This document shows, in pieces, positions 25,245 through 36,649 of a stretch of 64,000 bases of DNA; position 1 is the first letter of the stretch, and each line of letters begins with the position of its first letter. Location of the stretch: the NCBI RefSeq assembly GCF_019956555.1, contig NZ_JAHBDQ010000011.1, positions 291,144-355,143 of the forward strand. The letters run 5' to 3'. The translations under genes and the position numbers were made by a program. The DNA is from Pseudomonas sp. A-RE-19. Its GTDB lineage: Bacteria; Pseudomonadota; Gammaproteobacteria; Pseudomonadales; Pseudomonadaceae. The notes beneath the pieces were generated by a model. The model was not told where the DNA came from, ran no database searches, and saw nothing but the letters and a program-made list of their open reading frames with translations.

Positions 25245-28198
25245 CACTCGGCATCCAGATGCAAGGGGGTAATAACGCGGCCATCGCTTTCTGCCTCACC
25301 GAGGCTGGCGTCGACGAAGTACACGCGGTCATCGGCCAATTGACCCTTGTCCACCAGATAATCCTTGATGCTACTGGCCCGTTCCTGGCCCAGTTGACGC
25401 AACAGTACTTCGCTGGAACTCCAGAACTCGATCACGCCTTCGCGCATTTTTTTGCTGCGTTCTTCCTTGCCCAGATCTTTCCATTCGGCTGGAGGCTGGG
25501 TCTTCAGGCGTGTGCGGTAGATCCCTTCAAGCAGCGGGCCTTTTTCGCTGTCCGGCACTTGCAGCAATGAGGCCTGGGCCGGCACCTTGTCACCACGGCG
25601 CTGGAGCATTTTGTAGTAGTTGTACTGGTATTCCCGCTCCAGGCGTTGCTCGGCAATCAGTGGGCCATCGCTGCTCTTGGCGGCGGTGCCTTCGATTTCC
25701 AGGCGCAGGGCCGGACGTTCCTTGAGCGCTTGGGAGAGTTTGTCCAGCGCCGCTTCGGCGTCTTTGCTCAGGTCACTTGAACCCGGTGCGAACGCCACAC
25801 TGCCCAGATCTTCCGAACCACCGCCGCTGACCAGACCGCCAATCATTTTGAATGGCGCTGCGGCGGCTTTCACGATCAGGTTGCGCAGGGTCTGCCAGAT
25901 AATCGGCATGACGCTGAACTGCGGGTTGTTCAGGTCGCCGCTCACGGGCAGCTCGATGGAGATCTTGCCGTCGACATCCTTGAGCAAGGCAATCGCCAGT
26001 TTCAGCGGCAGGCTCACGGCGTCCGGGCTGTCGACCTTTTCACCCAGTTGCAACTGCTCGACCACCACTTTGTTTTCGGCCAGGAGCTGGCCGTTGGTGA
26101 TCTTGTAATGCAGGTCGAGATTGAGCCGGCCCTTGCGGATACGGTAACCGGCGAATTTGCCGGAATAAGGTGTCAGGGTGGTCAGTTCCACGCGTTTGAA
26201 ACTGGTGGCGATGTCCAGGCTGGCCATCGGGTCGAACGGGTTGACCGTACCCTTGATAGTCACCGGTGCATAACGGTCAACCTTGCCTTTGACGTCGACA
26301 CCGGCCGGTTTTGCCTGCCGGCTGTCGATGGGGCCGATCTGTCCGTTGAGCTGTTGAATGGCCGTGGCGAAGTTCGGGGTCAGGCTGAAGTCGGCGAAGT
26401 TTGCCGAACCGTCATTGATGGCAATACCGCCAATGTGGATGCCCAGCGGTTTTGCTTTTCCGGCTGCCGGTTTGGCCGGGGCGGTTGTGGCGCCGGAGTC
26501 GGCCGGTTGCGGGATCAGCAGATCATCGATGTTGGTGGTGCGGTCATCGTTGATCATGAAGCGCGCATAGGGCTGGAACAGGTTGACCTTGTCGATCGAC
26601 AGGCTGTCGCCGTGCTGATAGTTCAGGCCTTCGAGCACCAACTGTTGCCACTTGAGGAAGTCGCGGGTTTTCAGGGTGTCGAGGGTGTGCAGTTGATCGA
26701 CCTGGGCGCGGCCGGTGACGCTGAACGCCAACGGATCGGTGCTTTTCAGGTCGACCGCCAGATCACTGCCCAGCATGCCGCTGCGCAGTTCAAGGCGAAT
26801 GAACGGGTTGATGTAGGACTGGGCGACGCGCAGGTCGATGTCCCTGGTCTGCACATTCAGTTTGGCGCTGATCGGGGCCAGATTGACCACGCCGTCCGCT
26901 GTGATCTTGCCTTGCTTGCCCACGCCGGTGTCGAGCTTGAGGTTGAAAGGCGAGCCATTGAGGCTGTCGAAATTTTGCAGGTCGAGGTTCAGCGGGCCCA
27001 GCTCCAGCGCCACCTCCGGTTGTGCCTTGCGGTCGGCCAGGTGCACTTGATAATTGCGCAGTTGCACGTCTTTGAGCAGCACCTGCCAGGGCTTGCCTGG
27101 CGCAGTCGGTTCAGGCTTCGGCGAATCGGCCGCCGCTGGTGCGCTGGTCGGCTCGGCATTGGCTTTTGCGGTCGCTTTGGATGGCTGGCTGGCGAACAGT
27201 TTTTGCCAATCGAGTTGCCCATCGGCTTCGAGGGCGGCCCAGGTTTCCAGTTTCTGGCTGCGGATCTTGCCAACCACCACTTGCTGTTTGGCCAGATCCA
27301 CGGTGGTGTCGCTGATGTCCAGCCGTTCGAGCTTCGCCAGTGGTCGACCGTCCGGAGCCTTGATGGCGAAAGGCGCGACGCTGACGGCGACATTGTTCAG
27401 CAGCAGTTCGGTTTGCTTGTCCAGGTTGAGTTTGTAGTCGGTGCTGAGGTTGACGACGCCGTCTTCGAGCACGAGTGGCACAGCATCGCGCACGTAGGGC
27501 CAAAAGGACTTCATCTTGCCATCGGTGATTTTCAGCTTACCTTCGGAGGCGATCGGTATCAGGCTGAAGTTACCGGTCCAGTTGAGCTGCCCACCTCCCG
27601 GGCCGACGGCCACCAACGTCATGTCGGCACTGTCTTCGGGCAGGGTGCTGAGGTTCTTCAGTTCGAAATCGAGTTTGTCGTAGAGAAATTCGATGGGTTC
27701 GCTGGGCCGTGCATCCTCGAAATGTACGGAGCCACTGGCCAGTTTGATCCGCTCCACGCGCAGCGGGAACGGTTTGGCGTTCGGGTCGGTCGGGGTCGGC
27801 TCGCTGGCGGGGATTTTGAACAGCCCGAGCAGGTTGAGTTTGCCGTCCTTGCCGAAGAGGATTTCAGTCTTGGGTTTGTCCAGTTCGATATCGGACAGGT
27901 GCAGCGCCTTGGTCCACAGGCTGTCGATCTGCAGATTCGCGTAGAGGCGTTCGAAGCCCACTTGTTCCTTGCCCGGCTCGCCGATGACCAGGCCCCAAAG
28001 GGTGACTTCGAGGCTGAACGGGTTGAGTTCGATGCGCTGGATCGTGGCGGGCGTCGTGGCGTAGTTGGCCAATTGTTGATTGGCAACCCGCAATGCGATG
28101 CCCGGCAAAATCAGAAAACCCAACAGGCTGTAAAGAGCCAGGGCAGTCAACAAGGCGCCGATAGCGCGAATCAATCCTTTGGGCATGTGCGGCTTCAT
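25244..28198 (-). CDS. Large DUF748 (AsmA-like) envelope protein
   Basis: About 984 residues. One N-terminal membrane anchor (IRAIGALLTALALYSLLGFLI), then a very long repeat-like beta-rich region with DUF748 features; such AsmA-type proteins act in lipid or lipoprotein traffic between the membranes. The C-terminal 250 residues include SSDLSKDAEAALDKLSQAL and RASSIKDYLVDKGQLADDRV, which resemble an OmpA-like peptidoglycan-binding domain, although the key residues cannot be verified by eye. Start at 28198 (MKPHMPKGL) is a choice; 28186 is possible. Followed by the coupled DUF2845 gene. Confidence 0.8.
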   Translation of the reverse strand: MKPHMPKGLIRAIGALLTALALYSLLGFLILPGIALRVANQQLANYATTPATIQRIELNPFSLEVTLWGLVIGEPGKEQVGFERLYANLQIDSLWTKALHLSDIELDKPKTEILFGKDGKLNLLGLFKIPASEPTPTDPNAKPFPLRVERIKLASGSVHFEDARPSEPIEFLYDKLDFELKNLSTLPEDSADMTLVAVGPGGGQLNWTGNFSLIPIASEGKLKITDGKMKSFWPYVRDAVPLVLEDGVVNLSTDYKLNLDKQTELLLNNVAVSVAPFAIKAPDGRPLAKLERLDISDTTVDLAKQQVVVGKIRSQKLETWAALEADGQLDWQKLFASQPSKATAKANAEPTSAPAAADSPKPEPTAPGKPWQVLLKDVQLRNYQVHLADRKAQPEVALELGPLNLDLQNFDSLNGSPFNLKLDTGVGKQGKITADGVVNLAPISAKLNVQTRDIDLRVAQSYINPFIRLELRSGMLGSDLAVDLKSTDPLAFSVTGRAQVDQLHTLDTLKTRDFLKWQQLVLEGLNYQHGDSLSIDKVNLFQPYARFMINDDRTTNIDDLLIPQPADSGATTAPAKPAAGKAKPLGIHIGGIAINDGSANFADFSLTPNFATAIQQLNGQIGPIDSRQAKPAGVDVKGKVDRYAPVTIKGTVNPFDPMASLDIATSFKRVELTTLTPYSGKFAGYRIRKGRLNLDLHYKITNGQLLAENKVVVEQLQLGEKVDSPDAVSLPLKLAIALLKDVDGKISIELPVSGDLNNPQFSVMPIIWQTLRNLIVKAAAAPFKMIGGLVSGGGSEDLGSVAFAPGSSDLSKDAEAALDKLSQALKERPALRLEIEGTAAKSSDGPLIAEQRLEREYQYNYYKMLQRRGDKVPAQASLLQVPDSEKGPLLEGIYRTRLKTQPPAEWKDLGKEERSKKMREGVIEFWSSSEVLLRQLGQERASSIKDYLVDKGQLADDRVYFVDASLGEAESDGRVITPLHLDAE

Positions 28199-28292
28199 CT
28201 GTCGTAATCGGAGTGCCTTGGAGTATGGCATGCGTTTACGGTTCCGAAGCAACCACGCTTTATAGGACTTGTCTGATTATCGGTGCGGATTT

Positions 28293-29309
28293 TCAGAGCT
28301 GCAGGATCAGCGTTTTCAGTGGCGGCTGCTGATCCATCGACGGGAAATCGCTGCCCGGCGTCAGCACGCTCCACTCACGCACCGGGCGCCCGGCCTTCTC
28401 CGCACAGCGCAAAACCTGCTCGCGCCAATCGTCCATGCTGACCTTCGCCAGGTTGTTGCAGCAGATCAGCACGCCATCGTCGGCGGTGGTCAGCAGCGCT
28501 GGTTTGAGCAGGCTCTGATAGTCGCGCAACAGGTCGACCGTGCCGAACGCACTCTTGGCCCAGGCCGGAGGGTCAAGCAGCACCAGATCGTACTGACGCG
28601 GGTCCAGACGTTGATAGCTCGGCAGTTTCTGCCCGCGGCGCTGGCTGATCGGCAGACCGGCCAATTGACGAATCGCCGGGAAATAATCGGACTGGATGAA
28701 TTGCATCGTCGGCAATTGCGGATTGAGCAGACCGTTCTCACGACCGACCGCCAGATTGCCTTCGGCAAAATCCAGGTTGCACACCTCGCTCGCCCCACCG
28801 GCCGCGGCACTGAGGCCGACACCGCAGGTGTAGGCAAACAGGTTCAGCACACTTTTGTTTTTGCTGTGCGTCTTGACCCAGCCGCGAGCGTTGCGCAGGT
28901 CGAGAAACAGCAACGGGTCCTGGCCGGCGTGGCGCCCGCGAACCCGATAGTTCAGACCCCATTCGTGGCCGATCAAATCTTGCAGGGCGGCCTCGTCGGC
29001 GCGGTAGACGGTGTCTTCGCGGTCGATGCGTGAGTTGCCGCGGGAGCGGTCGTTGTAGACCAGCAGGGTGTCGAGGCCCAGGTGTTGATTGACGGTCTCG
29101 TGCAGTTGCAGCAGGGCGTCACGCTCCAGTGCCTGGTGAAAACTCTGCACCAGCAGTTGCGGGCCGTAGCGATCGATGGTCAGGCCGCCGGCGCCTTCCT
29201 GGCTGCCGTGGAACAGGCGATAGCAATCGGTGCCTTGCTGATGCAGCTCGGCGAGCAGGTCCTGACGATGATCGAGGGCGGCGCGCAGCGCCTGATTCAA
29301 GGAAGACAT
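28293..29309 (-). CDS. Class I SAM-dependent methyltransferase, RlmI/RlmK-like
   Basis: 338 residues. After an N-terminal half similar to the substrate-recognition part of RlmI (GGLTIDRYGPQLLVQSF), the SAM fold appears with VLNLFAYTCGVGLSAAAGG (motif I), the acidic NLDFAEGNLAVGREN and the DLVLLDPPAWAKSAFG catalytic loop. The LLDPPAW motif is typical of rRNA methyltransferases forming 5-methylcytosine or 2-methylguanine. The exact base is not known. Located next to acsA across a REP pair. Confidence 0.82.
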   Translation of the reverse strand: MSSLNQALRAALDHRQDLLAELHQQGTDCYRLFHGSQEGAGGLTIDRYGPQLLVQSFHQALERDALLQLHETVNQHLGLDTLLVYNDRSRGNSRIDREDTVYRADEAALQDLIGHEWGLNYRVRGRHAGQDPLLFLDLRNARGWVKTHSKNKSVLNLFAYTCGVGLSAAAGGASEVCNLDFAEGNLAVGRENGLLNPQLPTMQFIQSDYFPAIRQLAGLPISQRRGQKLPSYQRLDPRQYDLVLLDPPAWAKSAFGTVDLLRDYQSLLKPALLTTADDGVLICCNNLAKVSMDDWREQVLRCAEKAGRPVREWSVLTPGSDFPSMDQQPPLKTLILQL

Positions 29310-29373
29310 GCTGGGCGCCTTGCAGGAGGGAATGGGGGGCGCGGGAGTTTAACAGCTTGGACGATGAAGAACC

Positions 29374-29465
29374 TGTAGGAGCGAGGCTTGCCCGCGAAAG
29401 CGGTGTGTCAGGCGACATTAATGTTAACTGTGCCGCCGTCTTCGCGGGCAAGCCTCGCTCCTACA
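29374..29465. repeat. REP pair (GGAGCGAGGCTTGCCCGCG class)
   Basis: TGTAGGAGCGAGGCTTGCCC and its reverse complement about 50 bases apart, between the methyltransferase and acsA. Same class as the element at 8598 and different from the GAGCCTGCTCGC class. Confidence 0.9.
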
Positions 29466-29484
29466 AGGGATGCACAACACGAGC

Positions 29485-31422
<1,938 letters not shown>

Positions 31423-31429
31423 GACGGTT

Positions 31430-31447
31430 CCTTATTCTTGTTGCGAC
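31430..31447 (-). promoter_or_regulatory. Hfq/Crc-type A-rich motif before acsA
   Basis: GTCGCAACAAGAATAAGG on the minus strand lies 8-25 bases before the acsA start and overlaps the ribosome site; matches AAnAAnAA. Confidence 0.5.
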
Positions 31448-31544
31448 AAGTAATAAAGATGCGCCGAGTGGGGGAAGGGTTCAAGTCAGCTGCCGATCGG
31501 TGTGGAAGGTGCCGGCCGAAAAGTTTGTGACCAACGCAAACCAA

Positions 31545-31633
31545 TGTGGGAGCGAGCCTGCTCGCGATGGCGGCAAAACATTCAACATTAATTTGAATGT
31601 CAGACCGCTATCGCGAGCAGGCTCGCTCCCACA
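31545..31633. repeat. Paired REP element (GAGCGAGCCTGCTCGCGA class)
   Basis: Inverted pair located just upstream of acsA on one side and 16 bases after the pgi stop on the other. Confidence 0.9.
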
Positions 31634-31649
31634 AGGGTGTGGCGTCAAA

Positions 31650-33314
31650 TCAACCGCGGTGACGACCGCGGAAGTAGTTGATCAGGCCTTGGGTGGAGGC
31701 ATCATCGGCCGGGGCTTCTTCGCTGCCGACCAGACGGTTATAGACGCCTTTGCCCAGCTCTTTACCCAATTCCACGCCCCACTGGTCGAAGGCATTGATG
31801 CCCCAGACCACGCTTTGCACGAAGACTTTGTGTTCGTACAGCGCCACCAGCGCGCCAAGACGACGCGGGCTGATGCGTTCGACCACCAGGGTGTTGCTCG
31901 GACGGTTGCCCGGGATCACCTTGTGTGCCGCCAGCTTCTGCACTTCGTCCTCGCTCATGCCCTTGTCACGCAGCTCGGCTTCGGCCTCGGTGCGGGTCTT
32001 GCCGAGCATCAGTGCCTGGCTTTGGGACAGGCAGTTGGCGTACAGCCACTGGTGGTGGTCGGACACCGGGTTGAAGCTGACGATCGGCACGATAAAGTCG
32101 GCCGGGATCAGTTGGGTGCCCTGGTGCAACAACTGGTGGTAAGCGTGCTGACCGTTGCAGCCGACGCCGCCCCAGATGACCGGGCCGGTATCGGTGGACA
32201 CTGGCGTGCCGTCCTGACGCACGCTCTTGCCGTTGGATTCCATGTCCAGCTGTTGCAAGTGCTTGGTGATGTTGCGCAGGTAGTGGTCGTACGGCAGGAT
32301 CGCGTGGCTTTGCGCACCCCAGAAGTTGCCGTACCAGACACCGAGCAGCGCCAGCAGCACCGGCATGTTCTGTTCGAATGGCGCGCTCTGGAAATGCTGG
32401 TCCATGGTGTAGGCACCGGACAGCAGTTCCTTGAAGTTCGACATGCCGATGGCCAGGGCAATCGGCAGACCGATAGCCGACCACAGCGAGTAACGCCCGC
32501 CGACCCAGTCCCACATCGGGAAGATGTTTTCTTCGCGAATACCGAACGCCACCGCTGCCGCGTTGTTGCTGGAAACGGCGATGAAGTGACGATACAGCTC
32601 GGCTTCCGAACCGCCCTGCGCCAGGTACCAGGCGCGTGCGGCCTGAGCGTTTTTCAGGGTTTCGAGGGTGTTGAAGGATTTCGACGAGACGATGAACAGC
32701 GTGGTCTCGGCGCGCAGCTTCATGGTCAGTTCGTGGAACTCACTGCCGTCGATGTTCGCCAGGTAATGGCAGCGCACGCCTTTCTGGGCGTAGGACAGCA
32801 GCGCTTCGGACACCAGCTCGGGGCCGAGGAACGAACCACCGATGCCGATGTTCACCACGTCGGTGATCGGCTTCTCGGTGTAACCGCGCCACAAACCGTC
32901 GTGGATGCGGCCCACGAGGTCGGTGATCTGGTTCAGCACCTTGTGCACGTCGGGCATCACGTTGACGCCGTTGACCGACAGCTTGTCGCCCACCGGGCGG
33001 CGCAGTGCGGTGTGCAGGGCGGGACGGCCTTCGGAAGAGTTGACGATTTCGCCCTCGAACAGCGCTTTGATCGCGCCCTTGAGGTCGACTTCGTTGGCCA
33101 GGCCCACCAGCAGATTGCGGGTCTCGGCGTTGATCAGGTTCTTGGAGTAGTCGAGAAACAGGCCGCAGCTGCTGAGGGTGAATTGGGTAAAGCGCTGCGG
33201 ATCGGCATTAAAGGCTTCGCGCATGCTGAAATCCTGCATGGCTTGGCGGTGGTCATTCAGCGCTTGCCAGGCGGGCAGAGCGGTAACGTCGTGAGGGGTG
33301 CGGTAGTACGCCAT
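31650..33314 (-). CDS. pgi: Glucose-6-phosphate isomerase
   Basis: 554-residue isomerase interconverting glucose-6-phosphate and fructose-6-phosphate. Family motifs are visible: [40 protein letters not shown], the long signature [19 protein letters not shown] and the C-terminal [18 protein letters not shown]. In pseudomonads glycolysis lacks phosphofructokinase, so this enzyme serves gluconeogenesis and the sugar phosphate pool; that is background knowledge. Confidence 0.97.
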   Translation of the reverse strand: MAYYRTPHDVTALPAWQALNDHRQAMQDFSMREAFNADPQRFTQFTLSSCGLFLDYSKNLINAETRNLLVGLANEVDLKGAIKALFEGEIVNSSEGRPALHTALRRPVGDKLSVNGVNVMPDVHKVLNQITDLVGRIHDGLWRGYTEKPITDVVNIGIGGSFLGPELVSEALLSYAQKGVRCHYLANIDGSEFHELTMKLRAETTLFIVSSKSFNTLETLKNAQAARAWYLAQGGSEAELYRHFIAVSSNNAAAVAFGIREENIFPMWDWVGGRYSLWSAIGLPIALAIGMSNFKELLSGAYTMDQHFQSAPFEQNMPVLLALLGVWYGNFWGAQSHAILPYDHYLRNITKHLQQLDMESNGKSVRQDGTPVSTDTGPVIWGGVGCNGQHAYHQLLHQGTQLIPADFIVPIVSFNPVSDHHQWLYANCLSQSQALMLGKTRTEAEAELRDKGMSEDEVQKLAAHKVIPGNRPSNTLVVERISPRRLGALVALYEHKVFVQSVVWGINAFDQWGVELGKELGKGVYNRLVGSEEAPADDASTQGLINYFRGRHRG

Positions 33315-33543
33315 CGCTGCGGTTTTCCTTTTTACTTGAACGGCCTTTTTAACACGAAAAATCCCGGAGAGCCGCGGGTGGGCGTCCGGTCAACTGCGTC
33401 GACACGATTTTTGGCGCAGGGCGAATACAGTAAACCTCGCGCTGCAATCTGTCTTGACTTTGTCTGACCTGCTCCCGGTACTTTTTTAACATTTAAACAG
33501 GGAGCGGTCCGACAAACGGAAGGCTGAGGGGGGGGCGACTCGA

Positions 33544-33924
33544 TCAGGCGACCTGAACCGGAATGGCATTACTGGTGTGGCTCAGCTCGTTACCCGGTGC
33601 CATGTAGAGCATGCGTGGCTTGAAATTGAGCAGTTCGGCTTCGCTGTAATGAGCGTAAGCGCAGATGATCACACGGTCACCGACCTTGGCCTTGTGCGCC
33701 GCGGCACCGTTGACCGAAATCATGCGCGAACCTTCTTCGCCACGAATTGCGTAGGTGGTGAAGCGTTCGCCGTTGTCGACGTTATAGATCTGGATCTGTT
33801 CGTACTCACGGATGCCGGACAGGTCCAGCCATTCGCCGTCGATGGCGCAGGAGCCTTCGTAATCGAGTACAGCATGGGTGACTTCGGCGCGATGCAGTTT
33901 GGCCTTGAGCATGATGGCGTGCAT
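33544..33924 (-). CDS. panD: Aspartate 1-decarboxylase PanD
   Basis: 126-residue pyruvoyl enzyme producing beta-alanine for pantothenate. The self-processing site is YEGSCAIDG, with Gly24-Ser25 cleaved to give the pyruvoyl group. Other family elements: [31 protein letters not shown]. The start is set by [18 protein letters not shown]. Upstream (minus direction) comes panC, but a REP pair of nearly 90 bases lies between them. Confidence 0.97.
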   Translation of the reverse strand: MHAIMLKAKLHRAEVTHAVLDYEGSCAIDGEWLDLSGIREYEQIQIYNVDNGERFTTYAIRGEEGSRMISVNGAAAHKAKVGDRVIICAYAHYSEAELLNFKPRMLYMAPGNELSHTSNAIPVQVA

Positions 33925-34015
33925 GAGTGTTTCCCCAGGTCGGAATCGAACGGCGGGCAGTTTGCCCGAAGGCTTTAGTGGCAGCAATACGATGTAAGAG
34001 CTGTCGCAGATCCAA

Positions 34016-34105
34016 TGTGGGAGCGAGCCTGCTCGCGATGGCGGACTGCCAGCCAACTCAGATGTTGAATGTCATTCCCTTATCGCGAGCAGGCTCGCTC
34101 CCACA
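34016..34105. repeat. Paired REP element between panC and panD
   Basis: GAGCGAGCCTGCTCGCGA class, inverted pair; lies inside the co-directional pan gene string. Confidence 0.9.
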
Positions 34106-34120
34106 TTTGTTTTGCGGTGT

Positions 34121-34981
34121 TCAGGCGGAGGCGTCGAGATTCAGATGCAGGTTGTCAATCAACCGCGTCGTGCCCAGGAACGCCGCCACCAGAATCACCA
34201 GATCCCGATCTTCCGCCGTCGCCGGACGCAACGTCAGCGCATGGCGAATTTCCAGATAATCCGCCCGCAGACCGGCGGCTTCGAGTTGCTTGATCTGCTC
34301 GTTGAGCAGCGTCGGGTAATCCCGCTCACCCTGTTTGATCGCATCGGCAATATGGGTCAGGGTGCGATAGACCACTGGCGCGATGGCCCGCTGTTCTTCG
34401 CTGAGGAAACCATTACGCGACGACAGCGCCAAGCCGTCGGCGGCACGCACGGTGGGTTCGCCGATGATCTGGATCGGCATGTTCAAGTCGTGCACCAGGG
34501 CGCGAATTACCGCCAGTTGCTGGAAGTCTTTCTGGCCGAAGATCGCCAGGTCCGGCTGGACCATGTTGAACAGCTTGCTGACTACGGTCGCCACTCCTTC
34601 GAAATGCCCCGGACGGCTGGCGCCGCACAGGCCTTCGGACAGTTGCGGAACACTGACGCGGGTCTGACCGGCCATGCCGTCGGGGTACATTTCTTCGACG
34701 GTTGGCGCGAACAGCAGATGGCACCCGGCCTGGAGCAGTTTCTCCTGATCGGCGGCCAGGGTCCGCGGGTACTTGTCGAGGTCTTCGCCGGCGCCGAATT
34801 GCAGCGGGTTGACGAAAATGCTCGCGACCACGAAATCCACCCGTTGGGTGGCTTTGGTAATCAGCGCGATATGCCCGCTGTGCAGGTTGCCCATGGTCGG
34901 CACGAAGCCGATGCGCTTGCCTTCGCTACGGGCACGGGCCACGGCGGCCCGCAGTTCGCGTACGGTTTTTACGGTGTTCAT
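34121..34981 (-). CDS. panC: Pantothenate synthetase PanC
   Basis: 286 residues; joins pantoate and beta-alanine using ATP. Nucleotide-binding motifs [12 protein letters not shown] (HxGH) and [24 protein letters not shown], and the [12 protein letters not shown] loop for ATP/pantoate. Start overlaps the panB stop by four bases. Confidence 0.97.
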   Translation of the reverse strand: MNTVKTVRELRAAVARARSEGKRIGFVPTMGNLHSGHIALITKATQRVDFVVASIFVNPLQFGAGEDLDKYPRTLAADQEKLLQAGCHLLFAPTVEEMYPDGMAGQTRVSVPQLSEGLCGASRPGHFEGVATVVSKLFNMVQPDLAIFGQKDFQQLAVIRALVHDLNMPIQIIGEPTVRAADGLALSSRNGFLSEEQRAIAPVVYRTLTHIADAIKQGERDYPTLLNEQIKQLEAAGLRADYLEIRHALTLRPATAEDRDLVILVAAFLGTTRLIDNLHLNLDASA

Positions 34982-35778
34982 GCAGAGAATCCGTGTTCGA
35001 TACCTGGGAAAGTCGCCGCTTTGACTTCAGTGACGTAAGCGCTCAGGGCAGCCTGGATGCTGGGTTGGCCAGTCATGAAGTTTTTTACGAATTTTGGCAC
35101 GCGGCCGGTAATGGACAAGCCCAGCATGTCGTGCAGTACCAGCACCTGGCCGTCGGTGCCATTGCCGGCGCCAATACCGATCACCGGGATCTTCACTGCC
35201 TGAGTGATTTCTTCGGCCAGCTCGCTAGGCACGCATTCGAGCAGCAACATCGCCGCACCGGCCTGTTCCAGGGCAATCGCGTCGGCACGCATCTGCCGCG
35301 CCTGGTTTTCGTTGCGGCCCTGGACTTTATAGCCACCGAGGATGTTGACCGATTGCGGTGTCAGCCCCATGTGCGCGCACACCGGGATGCCACGTTCGGC
35401 CAGCAGACGGATCGAGTCCGCGAGCCACAATGCGCCTTCAACCTTGACCATGTGCGCACCGGCCTGCATCAACAGGGCGCTGTTGGTCATGGTTTGTTCG
35501 AGGGTGGCGTAGGCCATGAAGGGCAGGTCGGCGAGGATCAGGGCATCGGCGTTGCCGCGTTTGACGGCTGCCACGTGGTAGGCCATTTCAGCTGTGGTCA
35601 CCGGCAGGGTGCTGTCGTGACCTTGCAAAACCATGCCGAGGGAGTCGCCCACCAGCAGCACTTCGACCCCGGCCTCATTGCAGGCGTGGGCGAAGGTCGC
35701 GTCATAGCAGGTCAGCATGGTGATCTTTTCACCTTTCTGCTTGAGGCTCTGGAGCGTGGTCAGGGTGATGGCTGGCAT
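34978..35778 (-). CDS. panB: 3-methyl-2-oxobutanoate hydroxymethyltransferase PanB
   Basis: First enzyme of pantothenate synthesis; 266 residues forming a TIM barrel. Motifs [36 protein letters not shown] (metal/substrate), [11 protein letters not shown] and the C-terminal [15 protein letters not shown]. Start at 35778 ([14 protein letters not shown]) preceded by GAGGA. A longer frame upstream lacks the family sequence. Confidence 0.97.
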   Translation of the reverse strand: MPAITLTTLQSLKQKGEKITMLTCYDATFAHACNEAGVEVLLVGDSLGMVLQGHDSTLPVTTAEMAYHVAAVKRGNADALILADLPFMAYATLEQTMTNSALLMQAGAHMVKVEGALWLADSIRLLAERGIPVCAHMGLTPQSVNILGGYKVQGRNENQARQMRADAIALEQAGAAMLLLECVPSELAEEITQAVKIPVIGIGAGNGTDGQVLVLHDMLGLSITGRVPKFVKNFMTGQPSIQAALSAYVTEVKAATFPGIEHGFSA

Positions 35779-35839
35779 GAAAAAAATCCTCATTACAGGC
35801 GCTGTGGAAACTACTGCGAGTAACGCGCGTGATTCGTCA

Positions 35840-36002
35840 TTTATACAGGCGCACCTTCTTTCGTGGTGCTTGTAAGGCCTGGATTGCGCCCTTTGGCGCC
35901 GCGTTGGCGGCAGCGGGACGCCTATAGTCGTGAGGAGAACCCGGGAAGTCAATTGCGTGTGTTACCGCATTGTTACGTGTGGGGTGTTACCGACGTTACT
36001 GA
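35840..36002 (-). promoter_or_regulatory. panB upstream region with promoter and GTAACA repeats
   Basis: On the minus strand an extended -10 TG-TATAAA (TTTATA at 35840-35845) lies 62 bases before panB. Further upstream are a TTGACT (35947-35952) and four copies of GTAAC(A) (half-sites at 35960, 35971, 35985 and 35994 on the plus strand as TGTTAC or CGTTAC). The rest of 35779-36160 holds a REP pair but no gene. Confidence 0.4.
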
Positions 36003-36059
36003 TGCGATTCAGCAGGTTGGCAAGGATGATTTGCAGATTGTTGTCCGACAAAAAACCAA

Positions 36060-36149
36060 TGTGGGAGCGAGCCTGCTCGCGATAGCGGTCATTCAGTCAA
36101 CATCATTGTTGAATACCAGTCCGTTATCGCGAGCAGGCTCGCTCCCACA
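36060..36149. repeat. Paired REP element downstream of folK
   Basis: Inverted pair of the GAGCGAGCCTGCTCGCGA class. Confidence 0.9.
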
Positions 36150-36160
36150 AGGAGTATTTG

Positions 36161-36646
36161 TCAGGCGTGAGAAATGCGTTCCAACCCGACGAACGGGCAG
36201 GCGGCGAGTAATGCTGTGAGGGTGCGGCCATCGGCCAGGCGCAGATCCGCCGGTGCCAGCTCGGCCAGCGGATACAGCACAAAGGCCCGTTCCTGCAGGT
36301 GGTAGTGGGGGACTTTGAGGCGCGGCTCGTCGATCAGGCGATCACCGAACAGCACGATGTCCAGATCCAGTGTGCGTGGGCCCCAGCGTTCAAGGCGCTC
36401 ACGGCCTTGCCCGTTCTCGATGGCTTGCAGTGCATCAAGCAGGTCCAGCGGTGCGAGGCTGCTGTCGAGGGCGGCGACCGCGTTGGTGTAACGCGGTTGG
36501 CCGGGCAGCAGCGAGTCGCTTTGATAAAACGCTGAAACGCCGACCAGTTGGGTCTGCGGCAACTGCGACAACGCCTCGATAGCGCTGCGCAACTGTTCGG
36601 CGGGGTCAGCCAGATTGCTGCCCATGCCGATGTAGATGCGTTCCAT
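36161..36646 (-). CDS. folK: HPPK, 2-amino-4-hydroxy-6-hydroxymethyldihydropteridine diphosphokinase
   Basis: 161 residues; transfers pyrophosphate to the pterin precursor in folate synthesis. Typical motifs: YIGMGSNLADPAEQL at the N terminus, YQSDSLLPGQPRYTNAVAAL, GPRTLDLDIVLFGDRL (metal-binding DLDI) and VPHYHLQERAFVLYPLAEL. It lies three bases after the pcnB stop. Confidence 0.97.
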   Translation of the reverse strand: MERIYIGMGSNLADPAEQLRSAIEALSQLPQTQLVGVSAFYQSDSLLPGQPRYTNAVAALDSSLAPLDLLDALQAIENGQGRERLERWGPRTLDLDIVLFGDRLIDEPRLKVPHYHLQERAFVLYPLAELAPADLRLADGRTLTALLAACPFVGLERISHA

Positions 36647-36649
36647 GGC

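Noticed and set aside
26048..28207. Very long open frame on the plus strand opposite the DUF748 gene
   Set aside because: GC-rich codon bias on the opposite strand makes stop-free frames; the minus-strand protein has a membrane anchor and family features while this one has none.
31500..33467. Long plus-strand open frame opposite pgi
   Set aside because: Shadow of the well-recognised pgi gene; no start with a ribosome site and no family motif.
36016..36036. TTGGCA-then-TTGCA sequence resembling a sigma-54 promoter
   Set aside because: The GG to GC distance is 12 bases, not 10, and there is no gene downstream in that direction.
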